From Gammaproteobacteria bacterium (lineage in GTDB: Bacteria; Pseudomonadota; Gammaproteobacteria; Arenicellales; JAANXG01), in assembly GCA_024638505.1 (NCBI GenBank), contig JAHEKE010000001.1:124001-188000 (forward strand): a DNA stretch of 64,000 bases. The letters are read 5' to 3'. Shown here one piece after another: positions 46,076 through 54,720 of this stretch. Every line of letters starts with the position of its first letter. Position 1 is the first letter of the stretch. Under the pieces are notes generated by a model that did no database searches, was not told the DNA's origin, and saw nothing but the letters and a program-made list of their open reading frames with translations. A program made the translations under genes and the position numbers.

Positions 46076-46252
46076 TCACTTTACGGCTGATGGCTGAGTC
46101 ACCAGAGCCGTTCCGATCATGCTGTCCCTGCTGACCAGCTTGGCCAGCTCGTTTTCGTTCATATGCTCCGTTCCCACCGGACGCTGGAGATTGACGATGT
46201 AACGAAGTTCGGCCGTTGAATCGCGCGCCCTAACCTCAACTTCATCTTGAAA
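46076..46252 (-). pseudogene. C-terminal remnant of a nitrile hydratase alpha / thiocyanate hydrolase gamma subunit
   Basis: A 58-codon open stretch ending in TGA translates to [20 protein letters not shown], then [27 protein letters not shown]. That matches the C-terminus of the nitrile hydratase alpha family (VRV-DSTAE-RY-V---RP-GTE------LA-LV-RD-MIG-A). The metal-binding cysteine motif and everything upstream are gone; a stop codon (46253-46255) closes the frame. It lies in the 379-base gap between the BKACE and UspA genes, otherwise featureless. Confidence 0.8.
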
Positions 46253-46352
46253 CTAATTGTTTTCGGGGCAAAGGCCTGATTAAGGATCAAATACTAGCTG
46301 TTCATGGGCTTTTTTACCAGGCATTACAATGAGATAACGTAGCCCGATCCCG

Positions 46353-46856
46353 TCATGCTTCGTTGACTAAAGGGATTATAAAAACCGGCTTTCTGGTTCT
46401 CCTTAGCACTCTTTTCGCGGTGCTGCCCAGGAACGTGTTCTCAATGAAGCCTTTGCTATGGTTGCCAAGGATGATGGCATCGCAATTTAATGCGTCAGCT
46501 TTGCGCAGAATTTCCTCGGCTGGAAAGCCGGTACATACCTCTAGTGTCGTGATCCTCTTCATCTGCTCGGGATTGTCCCGCAGCTCTTCTTCACAAAATC
46601 GCTTGAGGCGTTTTCTGATTTTTTCAAGGTTGGAAGTCATGCGTTCCTCGAAAATTTCTTTGCGTTGCTCTTCATTGAGGTACAAGTCCAGGAAAGCGCG
46701 GTTGGCCGGTGACAACTGCTCAGAGACATGCAGAATGACAATTTCGGCATCGTGCGCCATGGCCGAGTCGATGGCATACCGGAAGACATAGCTTGATTCA
46801 GGCGAAAGGTCGGTCGCATGCAGTATTCTTTTAATGCTCGGAATCATCACTTTCAT
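46353..46856 (-). CDS. Universal stress protein, TRAP-associated (TeaD-like position)
   Basis: 167 residues of the UspA fold: ILHATDLSPESSYVFRYAIDSAMAHDAEIVILHV at the start and the ATP-binding motif LGNHSKGFIENTFLGSTAKRVLRRTRKPVFII (G-2x-G-9x-GS pattern). It follows the dctM gene by 60 bases. In Halomonas the TeaD UspA protein, encoded in the same place, binds ATP and down-regulates ectoine uptake by its TRAP transporter. A similar regulatory role here is inference. Confidence 0.9.
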   Translation of the reverse strand: MKVMIPSIKRILHATDLSPESSYVFRYAIDSAMAHDAEIVILHVSEQLSPANRAFLDLYLNEEQRKEIFEERMTSNLEKIRKRLKRFCEEELRDNPEQMKRITTLEVCTGFPAEEILRKADALNCDAIILGNHSKGFIENTFLGSTAKRVLRRTRKPVFIIPLVNEA

Positions 46857-46916
46857 ACATCCGTCAATTGAGAATTGAATGGACTGAGGGTGAGCCCTGT
46901 GGCCCGCCCAATAAAC

Positions 46917-48281
46917 CTATTGGGTTATTATCTCCGGGCCCATCAGCGACGTCGGCAGCCAGGTCGATATCACCGGCACATAGGTCACCAGAATCAGGAA
47001 CATGAACATGATGCCCAGGAAAGGCAGGGCGGCCTTGACCACTTTCAGCACTGACATCCCAGCGACACCCGCCGTAACAAACAGGTTCAATCCCACCGGC
47101 GGCGTGATCATCCCGATTTCCATATTGACCACCATGATGATGCCCAGGTGGATCGGGTCGATGCCAAGGGTAATGGCAATGGGGAACACCAGCGGGGCAA
47201 CAATAACCAAAAGGCCCGAGGGCTCCATGAACTGTCCGCCGATCAGTAAAATAACGTTGACCACGACCAAAAACATGATTGGCCCGAAGCCGGCCGCCAG
47301 CATAGCTTCGGTGATCGCCTGCGGCACGCGCTCTTCCGTCAGCACGTGTTTCAAGATGAGCGCGTTGGCGATAATAAACATGAGCATGATGGTGAGCTTA
47401 CCGGCCTCGAACAGAGATTTGCGCGTATCTTCATGCCACAGCACGGACAGGACGCGCAGCGGAATCATCGCGCCACCAGCACCGGGATTGGCGAACGGAC
47501 CCATATCTTTGTAAACAAAATTGGCAATGAAGAAAGCGTAGACGGCGGCCACGGCTGCGGCCTCTGTCGGGGTGAAAATGCCGCCGTAAATGCCGCCCAG
47601 AATGATCACAATCAGCAGCAGCCCCCAGACCGCATCCCGCGCCGAGGCTAATACTTCCACCCAGCCGGCCCAGGGCTGCGCCGGCAGATTGCGAAAGCGG
47701 GCAGTGATGTAGATACCTACCATCAGCATCAGTCCTGCTATCAGACCGGGCAGGACGCCGCCTAGGAACATGCGTCCCACGGACACGTCGGTTGCGGCGG
47801 CGTACACCACCATGACGATCGACGGTGGAATGAGGATGCCCAGGGTGCCGGCGTTACAAATCACCCCGGCAGCAAAGTCTTTGCTGTATCCGACCTGGCG
47901 CATGCCGGCAATGACAATGGTACCGATGGCCACAACCGTGGCCGGCGACGAACCGGAGAGCGCGGCAAACATCATGCAGGCGAATACTGATGCAATGGCC
48001 AAGCCTCCTTTGAAGTGGCCGACTACGGCGATGGCGAAACGGATTATCCGCTTGGCAACTCCACCGGTCGACATGAAGGTCGATGCCAGGATGAAAAAGG
48101 GTATGGCCAGCAGAGTGTAGTGTCCGTGGAAGGCGGAAAAAAGAGTCTGCGCTATCGAACTGAGCGATCCTTCGGAGTAGATGAGCAAAAAGACAATGCT
48201 GGACAGGCCGAGCGAAACGGCGATCGGCACGCCGATCATGAGTAATCCGACGACCAGAATGAAGAGTACCGCTACCGCCAT
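46917..48281 (-). CDS. dctM: TRAP transporter large permease
   Basis: 454 residues with about 12 membrane helices. Family landmarks: LIGVPIAVSLGLSSIV, FAALSGSSPATVVAIGTI, GILIPPSIVMVVYAAATDVSVGRMFLGGVLPG, and a C-terminal TPPVGLNLFVTAGVAGM. It is the sodium-coupled transport subunit. Encoded three bases after dctQ. Confidence 0.94.
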   Translation of the reverse strand: MAVAVLFILVVGLLMIGVPIAVSLGLSSIVFLLIYSEGSLSSIAQTLFSAFHGHYTLLAIPFFILASTFMSTGGVAKRIIRFAIAVVGHFKGGLAIASVFACMMFAALSGSSPATVVAIGTIVIAGMRQVGYSKDFAAGVICNAGTLGILIPPSIVMVVYAAATDVSVGRMFLGGVLPGLIAGLMLMVGIYITARFRNLPAQPWAGWVEVLASARDAVWGLLLIVIILGGIYGGIFTPTEAAAVAAVYAFFIANFVYKDMGPFANPGAGGAMIPLRVLSVLWHEDTRKSLFEAGKLTIMLMFIIANALILKHVLTEERVPQAITEAMLAAGFGPIMFLVVVNVILLIGGQFMEPSGLLVIVAPLVFPIAITLGIDPIHLGIIMVVNMEIGMITPPVGLNLFVTAGVAGMSVLKVVKAALPFLGIMFMFLILVTYVPVISTWLPTSLMGPEIITQ

Positions 48282-48284
48282 AGC

Positions 48285-48905
48285 TTAGCCCTCGCTGGCG
48301 TTTTCGGTGGATTTGGCAAGGTCTTCCACTTCGTGGCTGGCGATAACCTTATCGGTTTTGTCCGTCACGATCTGCCAGGCGATCTGCGTGTAGCGCAGGG
48401 TGAGCAGCGCCATACTCAAGGGCAATACGAAATAGGGAATGAACCGAGGCATCTTCTCGTAACGCTCGCCCTCGTTGAGCCAATCCGCCGTGAACTGGAG
48501 GAATCCGGGCATGGGTACGTCCTCGGTCTCCAAGAAGGCACGGCTGGTGGCAAACGGGTACCAGTAATCCCAGCTGCCCTTGAGTAAAAGCAGGCTGAAG
48601 GCGAGGCAGGCCGCTACCGCGAGCAGGGCCAGCAGCTTTCTGGTTTTGGGAGAGACGATATTGATCAACACATCGACGCCAAGATGGAAAGATTTCTTGG
48701 CGCCATAGGAGACCCCGAGCAGCACTAGCCATGCGAAAAGGAACACGGTAACCTCGAGAGCCCATAGAATATTATCGTTGAACATATAACGAGCGACGAC
48801 ATTGGAGAAGGTGATTACAGTCATCAGCCCGAGCAGGATGGCGATTAAGGTCTCTTCGAGCGTATCGACCTTCCGTCCGGCACGGTTGGGTTCGTTGCTA
48901 GTCAC
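48285..48905 (-). CDS. dctQ: TRAP transporter small permease
   Basis: 206 residues with four membrane segments, including the family's FLFAWLVLLGVSYGAKKSFHLGVDVLI. It pairs with DctM in the membrane. The protein has longer tails than the minimal family, including a periplasmic stretch (about 118-142). Confidence 0.93.
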   Translation of the reverse strand: MTSNEPNRAGRKVDTLEETLIAILLGLMTVITFSNVVARYMFNDNILWALEVTVFLFAWLVLLGVSYGAKKSFHLGVDVLINIVSPKTRKLLALLAVAACLAFSLLLLKGSWDYWYPFATSRAFLETEDVPMPGFLQFTADWLNEGERYEKMPRFIPYFVLPLSMALLTLRYTQIAWQIVTDKTDKVIASHEVEDLAKSTENASEG

Positions 48906-48994
48906 GGCGCCTCCCGGTCAGCGATCTTAATGGTTAACGTCGGCATGCGCGATCCCGCAGAGAATCGCGCATGCCCGTCAGTTACGCATGCTCT

Positions 48995-49996
48995 TTAGTT
49001 GCCGTTAGCCGATACCGCAGCCTCAATTATCTCGGCGCCGATATCGTCTTCAAATTTGGCCCAAACGGGCTTCAATGCTTCGACCCAGGCGGCGCGCTGC
49101 TCCGGCGTCAACGTTCGCACCATTCCGCCGGCGGCGATGATTTGCTGTTTGTTTTCCTGGTTGACTTTGAACGACACCTCGTTGCGCTCCGCGGTGACTT
49201 CTTGCAGGATCTGCGCCAGCTGATCTCTTATCGCGGGATCGAGCCCGTCCCACCACTCGACAGAGGTCACGACCAGGTAATCGATGACGCCGTGGTTGGT
49301 TTCGGTCACCCCGTCCTGCACCTCAAAGAATTTTTTTCCATAGATGTTGGACCAGGTGTTTTCCTGCCCATCGATAACTTTGGTCTGCAGACCGCCATAG
49401 ACCTCGCTAAAAGCCATTTTCTGCGGGTTGGCGCCCAGCTGGTCAAACTGAGCCACCAGCACGTCAGAAGTCTGCACCCTGAACTTCAGTCCAGCAGCGT
49501 CTTCCGGCTTGATCAGCGGCTGGCTGGCAGACATCTGCTTCATGCCGTTGTGCCAGAATGCCAGCCCCTTCAAGCCGCGGCGGACCATGGAGTCTTTCAG
49601 CTGCTGGCCCGTCTCCGAGTTCTGGAAACGGTCTACCGCATCGATGTCTTCGAATACGAAGGGCAGATCGAAGATGCGGAATTTCTTGGTAAACTTCTCG
49701 AACTTGGACAGCGACGGCGCAGCCATCTGGACGTCACCACTTAACATCGCCTCCAGCACCTTATTGTCGTCGTACAGGCTGGAGTTTGGAAACACCTCCA
49801 TGCAGGCCTTACCGTTCATCTCCTCATTGACCCGCTGCTCGAGCAGGGAAGCGGCGATACCCTTGGGGTGTTTATCGGTATTGGTAACGTGGCTGAACTT
49901 GATTACCACCTCGCCTGGGTCGCAGTTGGCAAACCCGCTGGCGGCAAAGGTGAGTAACGCACCGCCGACGGTTAGGGCCAGTATAGATTGATGCAT
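48995..49996 (-). CDS. dctP: TRAP transporter substrate-binding protein
   Basis: 333 residues from ATG 49996, fixed by the excellent ribosome site GAGGAGGAA just upstream; a longer frame to 50059 lacks one. Signal peptide ends near GFAN. The DctP fold is visible: FPNSSLYDDNKVLEAMLSGDVQMAAPSL, LKFRVQTSDVLVAQFDQLGANPQKMAFSEVYGGLQTKVIDGQENTWSNI. The arginine in KFRVQ is the usual carboxylate-binding residue, so an organic acid substrate is likely. The gap to dctQ is 89 bases. 259 bases without a gene separate it from the ggt-like gene. Confidence 0.94.
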   Translation of the reverse strand: MHQSILALTVGGALLTFAASGFANCDPGEVVIKFSHVTNTDKHPKGIAASLLEQRVNEEMNGKACMEVFPNSSLYDDNKVLEAMLSGDVQMAAPSLSKFEKFTKKFRIFDLPFVFEDIDAVDRFQNSETGQQLKDSMVRRGLKGLAFWHNGMKQMSASQPLIKPEDAAGLKFRVQTSDVLVAQFDQLGANPQKMAFSEVYGGLQTKVIDGQENTWSNIYGKKFFEVQDGVTETNHGVIDYLVVTSVEWWDGLDPAIRDQLAQILQEVTAERNEVSFKVNQENKQQIIAAGGMVRTLTPEQRAAWVEALKPVWAKFEDDIGAEIIEAAVSANGN

Positions 49997-50255
49997 CTCG
50001 TTCCTCCTCTTCAGTTTTTGCTTGTCCACCCGGTGTCTGCACCGGCCAGGTTGTTGCAACGATCCCGGTCTGAACGCTGTCAGTCGAAATTCTATTTTTC
50101 GCTTTTTACCATTAAAACCTTACAGCGCCAATCGTCAGGGAAACATACAGCATGGGCCTTTTAACAATGCAATAATTTGATGTATGTCATAGTGTTAGCA
50201 TGTTTATCGCGCTCCACGCCCCGCAGAATCATGCGCCGAGCCCGCCTTTTTCACG

Positions 50256-51836
50256 CTATTCCGGTTCAACCCAGGCCGCCGCCCGCGGGGAGACGACGAA
50301 AGCGGCCCCCGTGTTTGTTGAGCTTGCGGGGTCATGCGCGGCCACGCTGGGGCAGGCAAACAGATTGGGATATACCCCGTTCGGCAGCACCTGGGTTTGG
50401 TGTGAAGCTGAGACCGCATCCACCACGCTTTTAGGCAGAGCGTGATCCATGGTCACCGTGTCGCCCCCGCTGACGTCCAGCCTGGGCTGGTGTATCGCCG
50501 TATCCAGCGTCATTCGGTAGTCGGCGAGAAATGAAATCAACTGAAACACCGCAGGCATAATGCGGCGCCCTCCCGAAGCCCCCAGCGCGAAGCGCAAACC
50601 ATCGTCACGCAGCAGGATCACCGGGCACATATTCGACAGGGGTCGTTTGCCCGGGGCAATGGAGTTAGGCCGTTCAGGCCGCGGGTCAAACCACATAACG
50701 CCATTGTTCATCAGGATACCCGTGCTGGGCAGGGTAACTTTCGATCCAAATATAGACAGCAGCGTAATAGTCAATGCCACCAGGTTGCCCTCAGCATCGG
50801 CAACGTTGATATGGGTCGTGCAGGAAGGGGAAACCGTATCCGGTACGTCACCAACATAGGCCAGCCGGTGGTCGTAGGCATCAAACAGGCTTCTGGCATA
50901 GGCTTTGTATGCGTCACCGTCGGGCGTATCGCCTGCGCTGGGCAGATTTTCGCTCAGGGCATTAAGCGCATGGCGCAGGGTCGGGCCGGCGGTAAGGCCT
51001 GGAACGATATCAATCTCCGCATCCCGATAGCGCGCCCGCTCTACTTCGGATAAGTGGGGTTGATAGGCGGAGAGGTCATCGGCGGTCAGCCCGATACCGA
51101 GCGCGGCCGCATCGGCCAGGATTTTTTTCGCTGTTTCACCATTATAGAAATCAGCCGCACCCGCATCAGCCAGTCGGCGCAGCGTCCGGGCAAGCCGCCC
51201 TAAGCGAATAGAGGGAAGGGGCCCGGCCCATTCGCCCACCGGGACGAAACCATGGGGGAGAAAAATCTTCTTGCTCTCCGCATGGTCAGCCAGCTCGCGG
51301 GCAACGGACGCGATCTTGAGCGTGGCGTGCCAATCCACCTGTAATCCCTCCTCCGCAAGACGTACGGCTGGAGCCAGTATGTCCTGCCAGTTTTGCGTGC
51401 CAAATGCGGTCAAAGCGCGGTCCAGGCCTGCCACCATCCCCGGAACGGCCACTGAGTGAGGGCCGCGGATATTGCGATCATGCTTCACCGAAGGCCAGCT
51501 GAATAGGTCCGGCCCCATGTCTCCCACGATTGGATAATCAGCGGGATCAAGCGCCGAGGACGATTTGACACCAAATTCAACGGCGTAGCTTTTATGCTCC
51601 CGCGCCACATACACCACCATATACCCGCCACCACCGATACCACTCATCCAGGGTTCGACCGTACCGATGGCAAAACCCGCCGCTACCGCCGCGTCGATGG
51701 CATTACCGCCGCCGGCCAGAATTTCAGCACCGGCTTTTGACGCCAGCACGTGCTGGGTGACGACCACCCCGCGGCGCGAGCTAACCGCCGGCTTGCGGAT
51801 AATCCAAGATTCTGCGAGTGAACCAAGCTTCGACAT
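50256..51836 (-). CDS. Gamma-glutamyltransferase-family Ntn hydrolase, no signal peptide
   Basis: 526 residues. GGGNAIDAAVAAGFAIGTVEP, SGIGGGGYMVVYV, and the processing/nucleophile site SCTTHINVADAEGN with Thr340 as predicted nucleophile. GPLSNM-like PLSNMCPVIL and GASGGRRIMPAVF follow. No signal peptide is seen, so it is probably cytosolic, unlike the ggt product at 14 kb; similarity between the two is limited. It lies upstream of the TRAP genes on the same strand, suggesting the transporter supplies its substrate, perhaps a gamma-glutamyl compound. Confidence 0.88.
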   Translation of the reverse strand: MSKLGSLAESWIIRKPAVSSRRGVVVTQHVLASKAGAEILAGGGNAIDAAVAAGFAIGTVEPWMSGIGGGGYMVVYVAREHKSYAVEFGVKSSSALDPADYPIVGDMGPDLFSWPSVKHDRNIRGPHSVAVPGMVAGLDRALTAFGTQNWQDILAPAVRLAEEGLQVDWHATLKIASVARELADHAESKKIFLPHGFVPVGEWAGPLPSIRLGRLARTLRRLADAGAADFYNGETAKKILADAAALGIGLTADDLSAYQPHLSEVERARYRDAEIDIVPGLTAGPTLRHALNALSENLPSAGDTPDGDAYKAYARSLFDAYDHRLAYVGDVPDTVSPSCTTHINVADAEGNLVALTITLLSIFGSKVTLPSTGILMNNGVMWFDPRPERPNSIAPGKRPLSNMCPVILLRDDGLRFALGASGGRRIMPAVFQLISFLADYRMTLDTAIHQPRLDVSGGDTVTMDHALPKSVVDAVSASHQTQVLPNGVYPNLFACPSVAAHDPASSTNTGAAFVVSPRAAAWVEPE

Positions 51837-51983
51837 GCTATTTCAAACTCTGTAGAGAGGCGTGAACATCGTGCGGTTTTTTGATCTGAATCATAAAAAA
51901 AAGCACAAGTTTTAATGAAAATGTAATATTAACAGACAGATCTAAGTCTACAGCCGCCAAGCGTGGCTATTAATGGGTACATA

Positions 51984-52022
51984 AAACTGTAACAAAGCTT
52001 GAAACTGTAACAAAGCTTGCAG
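51984..52022 (+). promoter_or_regulatory. Tandem Pho-box-like repeats upstream of the phosphate operon
   Basis: The 18-bp unit AAACTGTAACAAAGCTTG is repeated exactly (51984-52001 and 52002-52019). Read from each CTGT (51987 and 52005), the sequence CTGTAACAAAGCTTG resembles a degenerate PhoB Pho box (CTGTCAT-N4-CTGTCAT), twice in a row. It ends 45 bases before the DUF47 ATG. The downstream genes are phosphate-related, which supports this reading; phoB is not in the window. Confidence 0.5.
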
Positions 52023-52067
52023 CAATAAGCACCCCGCGCACCCGACAGCCAATGTGGAGTAATAACT

Positions 52068-52748
52068 ATGCCTACGTCGAACACCTTGATGAAACTGTTT
52101 AAGCGCTCGCCGCTAAAGTATCTGCAGGAACATATGCGTGTAGTAATGGATTGCGTCCGCGAGGTGCCGCCGTTGTTCGATGCTTTGATTGATGGCGATA
52201 AAAAAGGGTTCGATTTAGCGAAGGAGAAAATTTTCGAACAAGAAGCAGCTGCCGACAAGATCAAAAACGAACTGCGGGCGGGGCTACCCAAAAGTTTGTT
52301 CATGCCGGTGGATCGACGCGATCTGTTGGAGATTCTGCAGTTGCAGGACTCCATCGCGGATACGGCACAGGATATCGCCGGTTTGCTTGTGGAACGCCCG
52401 ATGGAGGTTCCCGATACGTTAAAGGATCCGCTGGTCAAGCTGGTACGACGCTGCGTCGATGTGTGTGAACAATCATCCAAAATCATCGAAGAACTGGATG
52501 AACTGCTGGAGATGGGATTCCGCGGGCGAGAAGCAACCCAGGTAGAAACGATGGTGGATGAGTTGAACAAGGTTGAAGACGAGACGGATGAACTTGGCAT
52601 CGACATTACCCGCCGTCTTTTCGCGCAGGAAGATGAAATGAATCCGGTGTCAGTGATTATGTGGTATCGGCTGATTCAGTGGATTGGCGACCTTGCTGAC
52701 TATGCAGAAAAAGTGGGCGATCGTCTACGCCTTTTAACCGCAAGGTAA
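52068..52748 (+). CDS. DUF47/PhoU-like phosphate transport regulator
   Basis: 226 residues, all helical, of the TIGR00153/DUF47 type related to PhoU (LFKRSPLKYLQEHMRVVMDCVREVPPLFDALIDGD, then VDRRDLLEILQLQDSIADTAQDIAGLL, and WIGDLADYAEKVGDRLRLLTAR). It usually partners and regulates a PiT transporter, encoded here 75 bases downstream. GGAG precedes the ATG. Confidence 0.92.
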   Translation: MPTSNTLMKLFKRSPLKYLQEHMRVVMDCVREVPPLFDALIDGDKKGFDLAKEKIFEQEAAADKIKNELRAGLPKSLFMPVDRRDLLEILQLQDSIADTAQDIAGLLVERPMEVPDTLKDPLVKLVRRCVDVCEQSSKIIEELDELLEMGFRGREATQVETMVDELNKVEDETDELGIDITRRLFAQEDEMNPVSVIMWYRLIQWIGDLADYAEKVGDRLRLLTAR

Positions 52749-52823
52749 GGCAGGAACTACCAAATTACTGAAAACAAGCACACTGAAAAAGTAAACGCAG
52801 CAACCATATAGCGAGGTAATCAA

Positions 52824-54089
52824 GTGGATATTATCACCCTTTACGGCACCGTCTTCGTCGTGATGGCGATTATTTTTGGCACATACATGTGCTGGGGTAT
52901 TGGCGCCAACGATGTGGCGAATGCCATGGGCACATCCGTTGGGTCAGGTGCAATCACCGTTATGCAGGCCATTATCATCGCCGCCGTGTTTGAGTTTGCC
53001 GGCGCCTTTATCGCGGGTGGCCATGTCACTGCAACGATTCGCAAAGGCATCATCGACCCTACGCCGATTGCGAACAATCCAGAAGTGCTGGTATTTGGGA
53101 TGCTGGCGGCGCTGTTGTCGGCGGGTATCTGGCTGATGGTCGCTTCGAGCAGGGGTTGGCCGGTATCAACAACCCACTCAATAGTCGGCGCCATCGTCGG
53201 GTTTACCATCGCGGGGATAGGTTTTGAGGCAGTTCAATGGGGCAAAATTGGGCAAATTGTGGCCAGCTGGGTGGTTTCACCGGCACTCGGTGGGGTCGTC
53301 GCCTTCCTGTTAATGATGAGCATCAGACGGTTGATTCTCAATACCGAGGAACCCTTCAACAACGCCAAGAAATGGGGTCCGGCTTACGTTTTTTTGGTCG
53401 GTTTTATCATTTCTCTGGTAACCATGTTTAAGGGATTGAAGCATTTGAAACTTGAGTTGTCTGTTGGTATGAGCTTTGTAAGCGCCATAATTTTTGGCGT
53501 CTTGATTGCGATAGTGGGCTGGATGTTAATCAAACGGGTCAAGGTAGACTCCACCGCTGACCGCGATTTCCACTTTGCCAGCGTGGAAAAAGTGTTCACC
53601 CCAATGATGCTGTTCACGGCGTGCGCCATGGCTTTCGCCCATGGCTCCAACGACGTGGCCAACGGCATTGGACCATTAGCCGCTGTCGTCAGCATCGTCC
53701 AGTCAGGCGGTGAAGTGGCGCAAAAGGCGGCGTTACCGTTGTGGATATTGCTGCTTGGAGGTGCTGGAATCGTGGTCGGACTCGCGACGATGGGCTATCG
53801 CGTGATGAAAACAATCGGCACTAAAATAACTGAATTGACCCCCAGCCGCGGCTATTGCGCCACCCTTGCCGCGGCCACTACGGTAGTGATCGCTTCTCGC
53901 ACAGGTTTACCGGTTTCCACCACGCACATTGCTGTAGGCGCGGTGATTGGTGTCGGGCTGGCGCGCGGTGTTGGCGCTATAGATCTCCGCGTGATTGGTG
54001 GAATTATTCTGTCATGGATCATAACTCTCCCCATCGGTGGAGTTCTCGCCGCCCTGTTCTTCTTCACATTAAAAGGTATGTTCGGCTAA
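52824..54089 (+). CDS. PiT-family low-affinity inorganic phosphate transporter
   Basis: 421 residues with about ten membrane helices in two inverted halves. Each half has its signature: GANDVANAMGTSVGSGAIT and GSNDVANGIGPLAAVVSIV, plus the paired GRPVSTTHSIVGAIVG-like (WPVSTTHSIVGAIVG and LPVSTTHIAVGAVIG). It imports phosphate, probably as a metal-phosphate complex with protons. GTG start with GAGG upstream. Length fits PiT. Confidence 0.94.
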   Translation: MDIITLYGTVFVVMAIIFGTYMCWGIGANDVANAMGTSVGSGAITVMQAIIIAAVFEFAGAFIAGGHVTATIRKGIIDPTPIANNPEVLVFGMLAALLSAGIWLMVASSRGWPVSTTHSIVGAIVGFTIAGIGFEAVQWGKIGQIVASWVVSPALGGVVAFLLMMSIRRLILNTEEPFNNAKKWGPAYVFLVGFIISLVTMFKGLKHLKLELSVGMSFVSAIIFGVLIAIVGWMLIKRVKVDSTADRDFHFASVEKVFTPMMLFTACAMAFAHGSNDVANGIGPLAAVVSIVQSGGEVAQKAALPLWILLLGGAGIVVGLATMGYRVMKTIGTKITELTPSRGYCATLAAATTVVIASRTGLPVSTTHIAVGAVIGVGLARGVGAIDLRVIGGIILSWIITLPIGGVLAALFFFTLKGMFG

Positions 54090-54097
54090 CAGCCTGT

Positions 54098-54670
54098 ATG
54101 ATGATGTCACAACCGCCTACTATTGACACCGGCCGCGAGCTGGCCGGTGCAAACCGCGCCAGTAATAATACTGACTGGCCCGGCATTTTGGACGCAAAGC
54201 AGCTTTCGGGCAAAGCGGATGTAATCAACTTCGCCTGCCAGATCTCGTCGATCGCCAAACGCTACAAGGAAATTCACCGTGCACTTTTCGGAATATCGAT
54301 AAGAAACGTCTTGTCTGCATCTAGAAGGCGACAGCAGCAGAATTTCGATACGCTGGAACTCGAGCTGGACACCATAAAGACGGAATCCGAACAAGTGCGA
54401 TCCGCCATTGCTGATATGGAGTTCACTGATCTGCATAAACGCGCAAAAAAGACTGATACTATCCGTAAAGCGCTGGAGGAGTATGCCAAGGCTGTGGCTG
54501 ATGCTGCGTCCAAGTTAAAGCTTGTGTGCCAGAATCTGTACCTCGAGGAGGACAGTACTGATAATGACCAGTTACAGCAGTACCGGCGTGACAAAGCCAT
54601 ATATGATGCTTCCGTACAGGAATTTAAGCGCTGGGGGACTCGACTGACGGAATTGTTTGACAAGTTTTAA
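54098..54670 (+). CDS. Coiled-coil protein of unknown function
   Basis: 190 residues from ATG 54098 (ATG 54101 and 54104 also possible); the upstream open frame is the pit gene read out of phase. The middle (about 65-140) is strongly coiled coil (RRRQQQNFDTLELELDTIKTESEQVRSAIADMEF). No signal peptide or membrane segment. It begins nine bases after the transporter stop and precedes the phosphoesterase by 50 bases, so it is probably part of the operon. No family recognised. Confidence 0.6.
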   Translation: MMMSQPPTIDTGRELAGANRASNNTDWPGILDAKQLSGKADVINFACQISSIAKRYKEIHRALFGISIRNVLSASRRRQQQNFDTLELELDTIKTESEQVRSAIADMEFTDLHKRAKKTDTIRKALEEYAKAVADAASKLKLVCQNLYLEEDSTDNDQLQQYRRDKAIYDASVQEFKRWGTRLTELFDKF

Positions 54671-54720
54671 ACTGGTTCAACAACGTAGATACCGGCAGTG
54701 GAGTTAGACCGCCGCGCGGG

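Noticed and set aside
50060-50255. Reading frames and possible control sites between dctP and the GGT-like gene
   Set aside because: The open frames there continue as shadows of the GGT-like gene, and I could find no convincing promoter or repeat.
51929-52606. 225-residue serine-rich frame antisense to the DUF47 gene
   Set aside because: Low-complexity serine-rich translation is the typical antisense image of the helical DUF47 gene, which is the clear coding strand.
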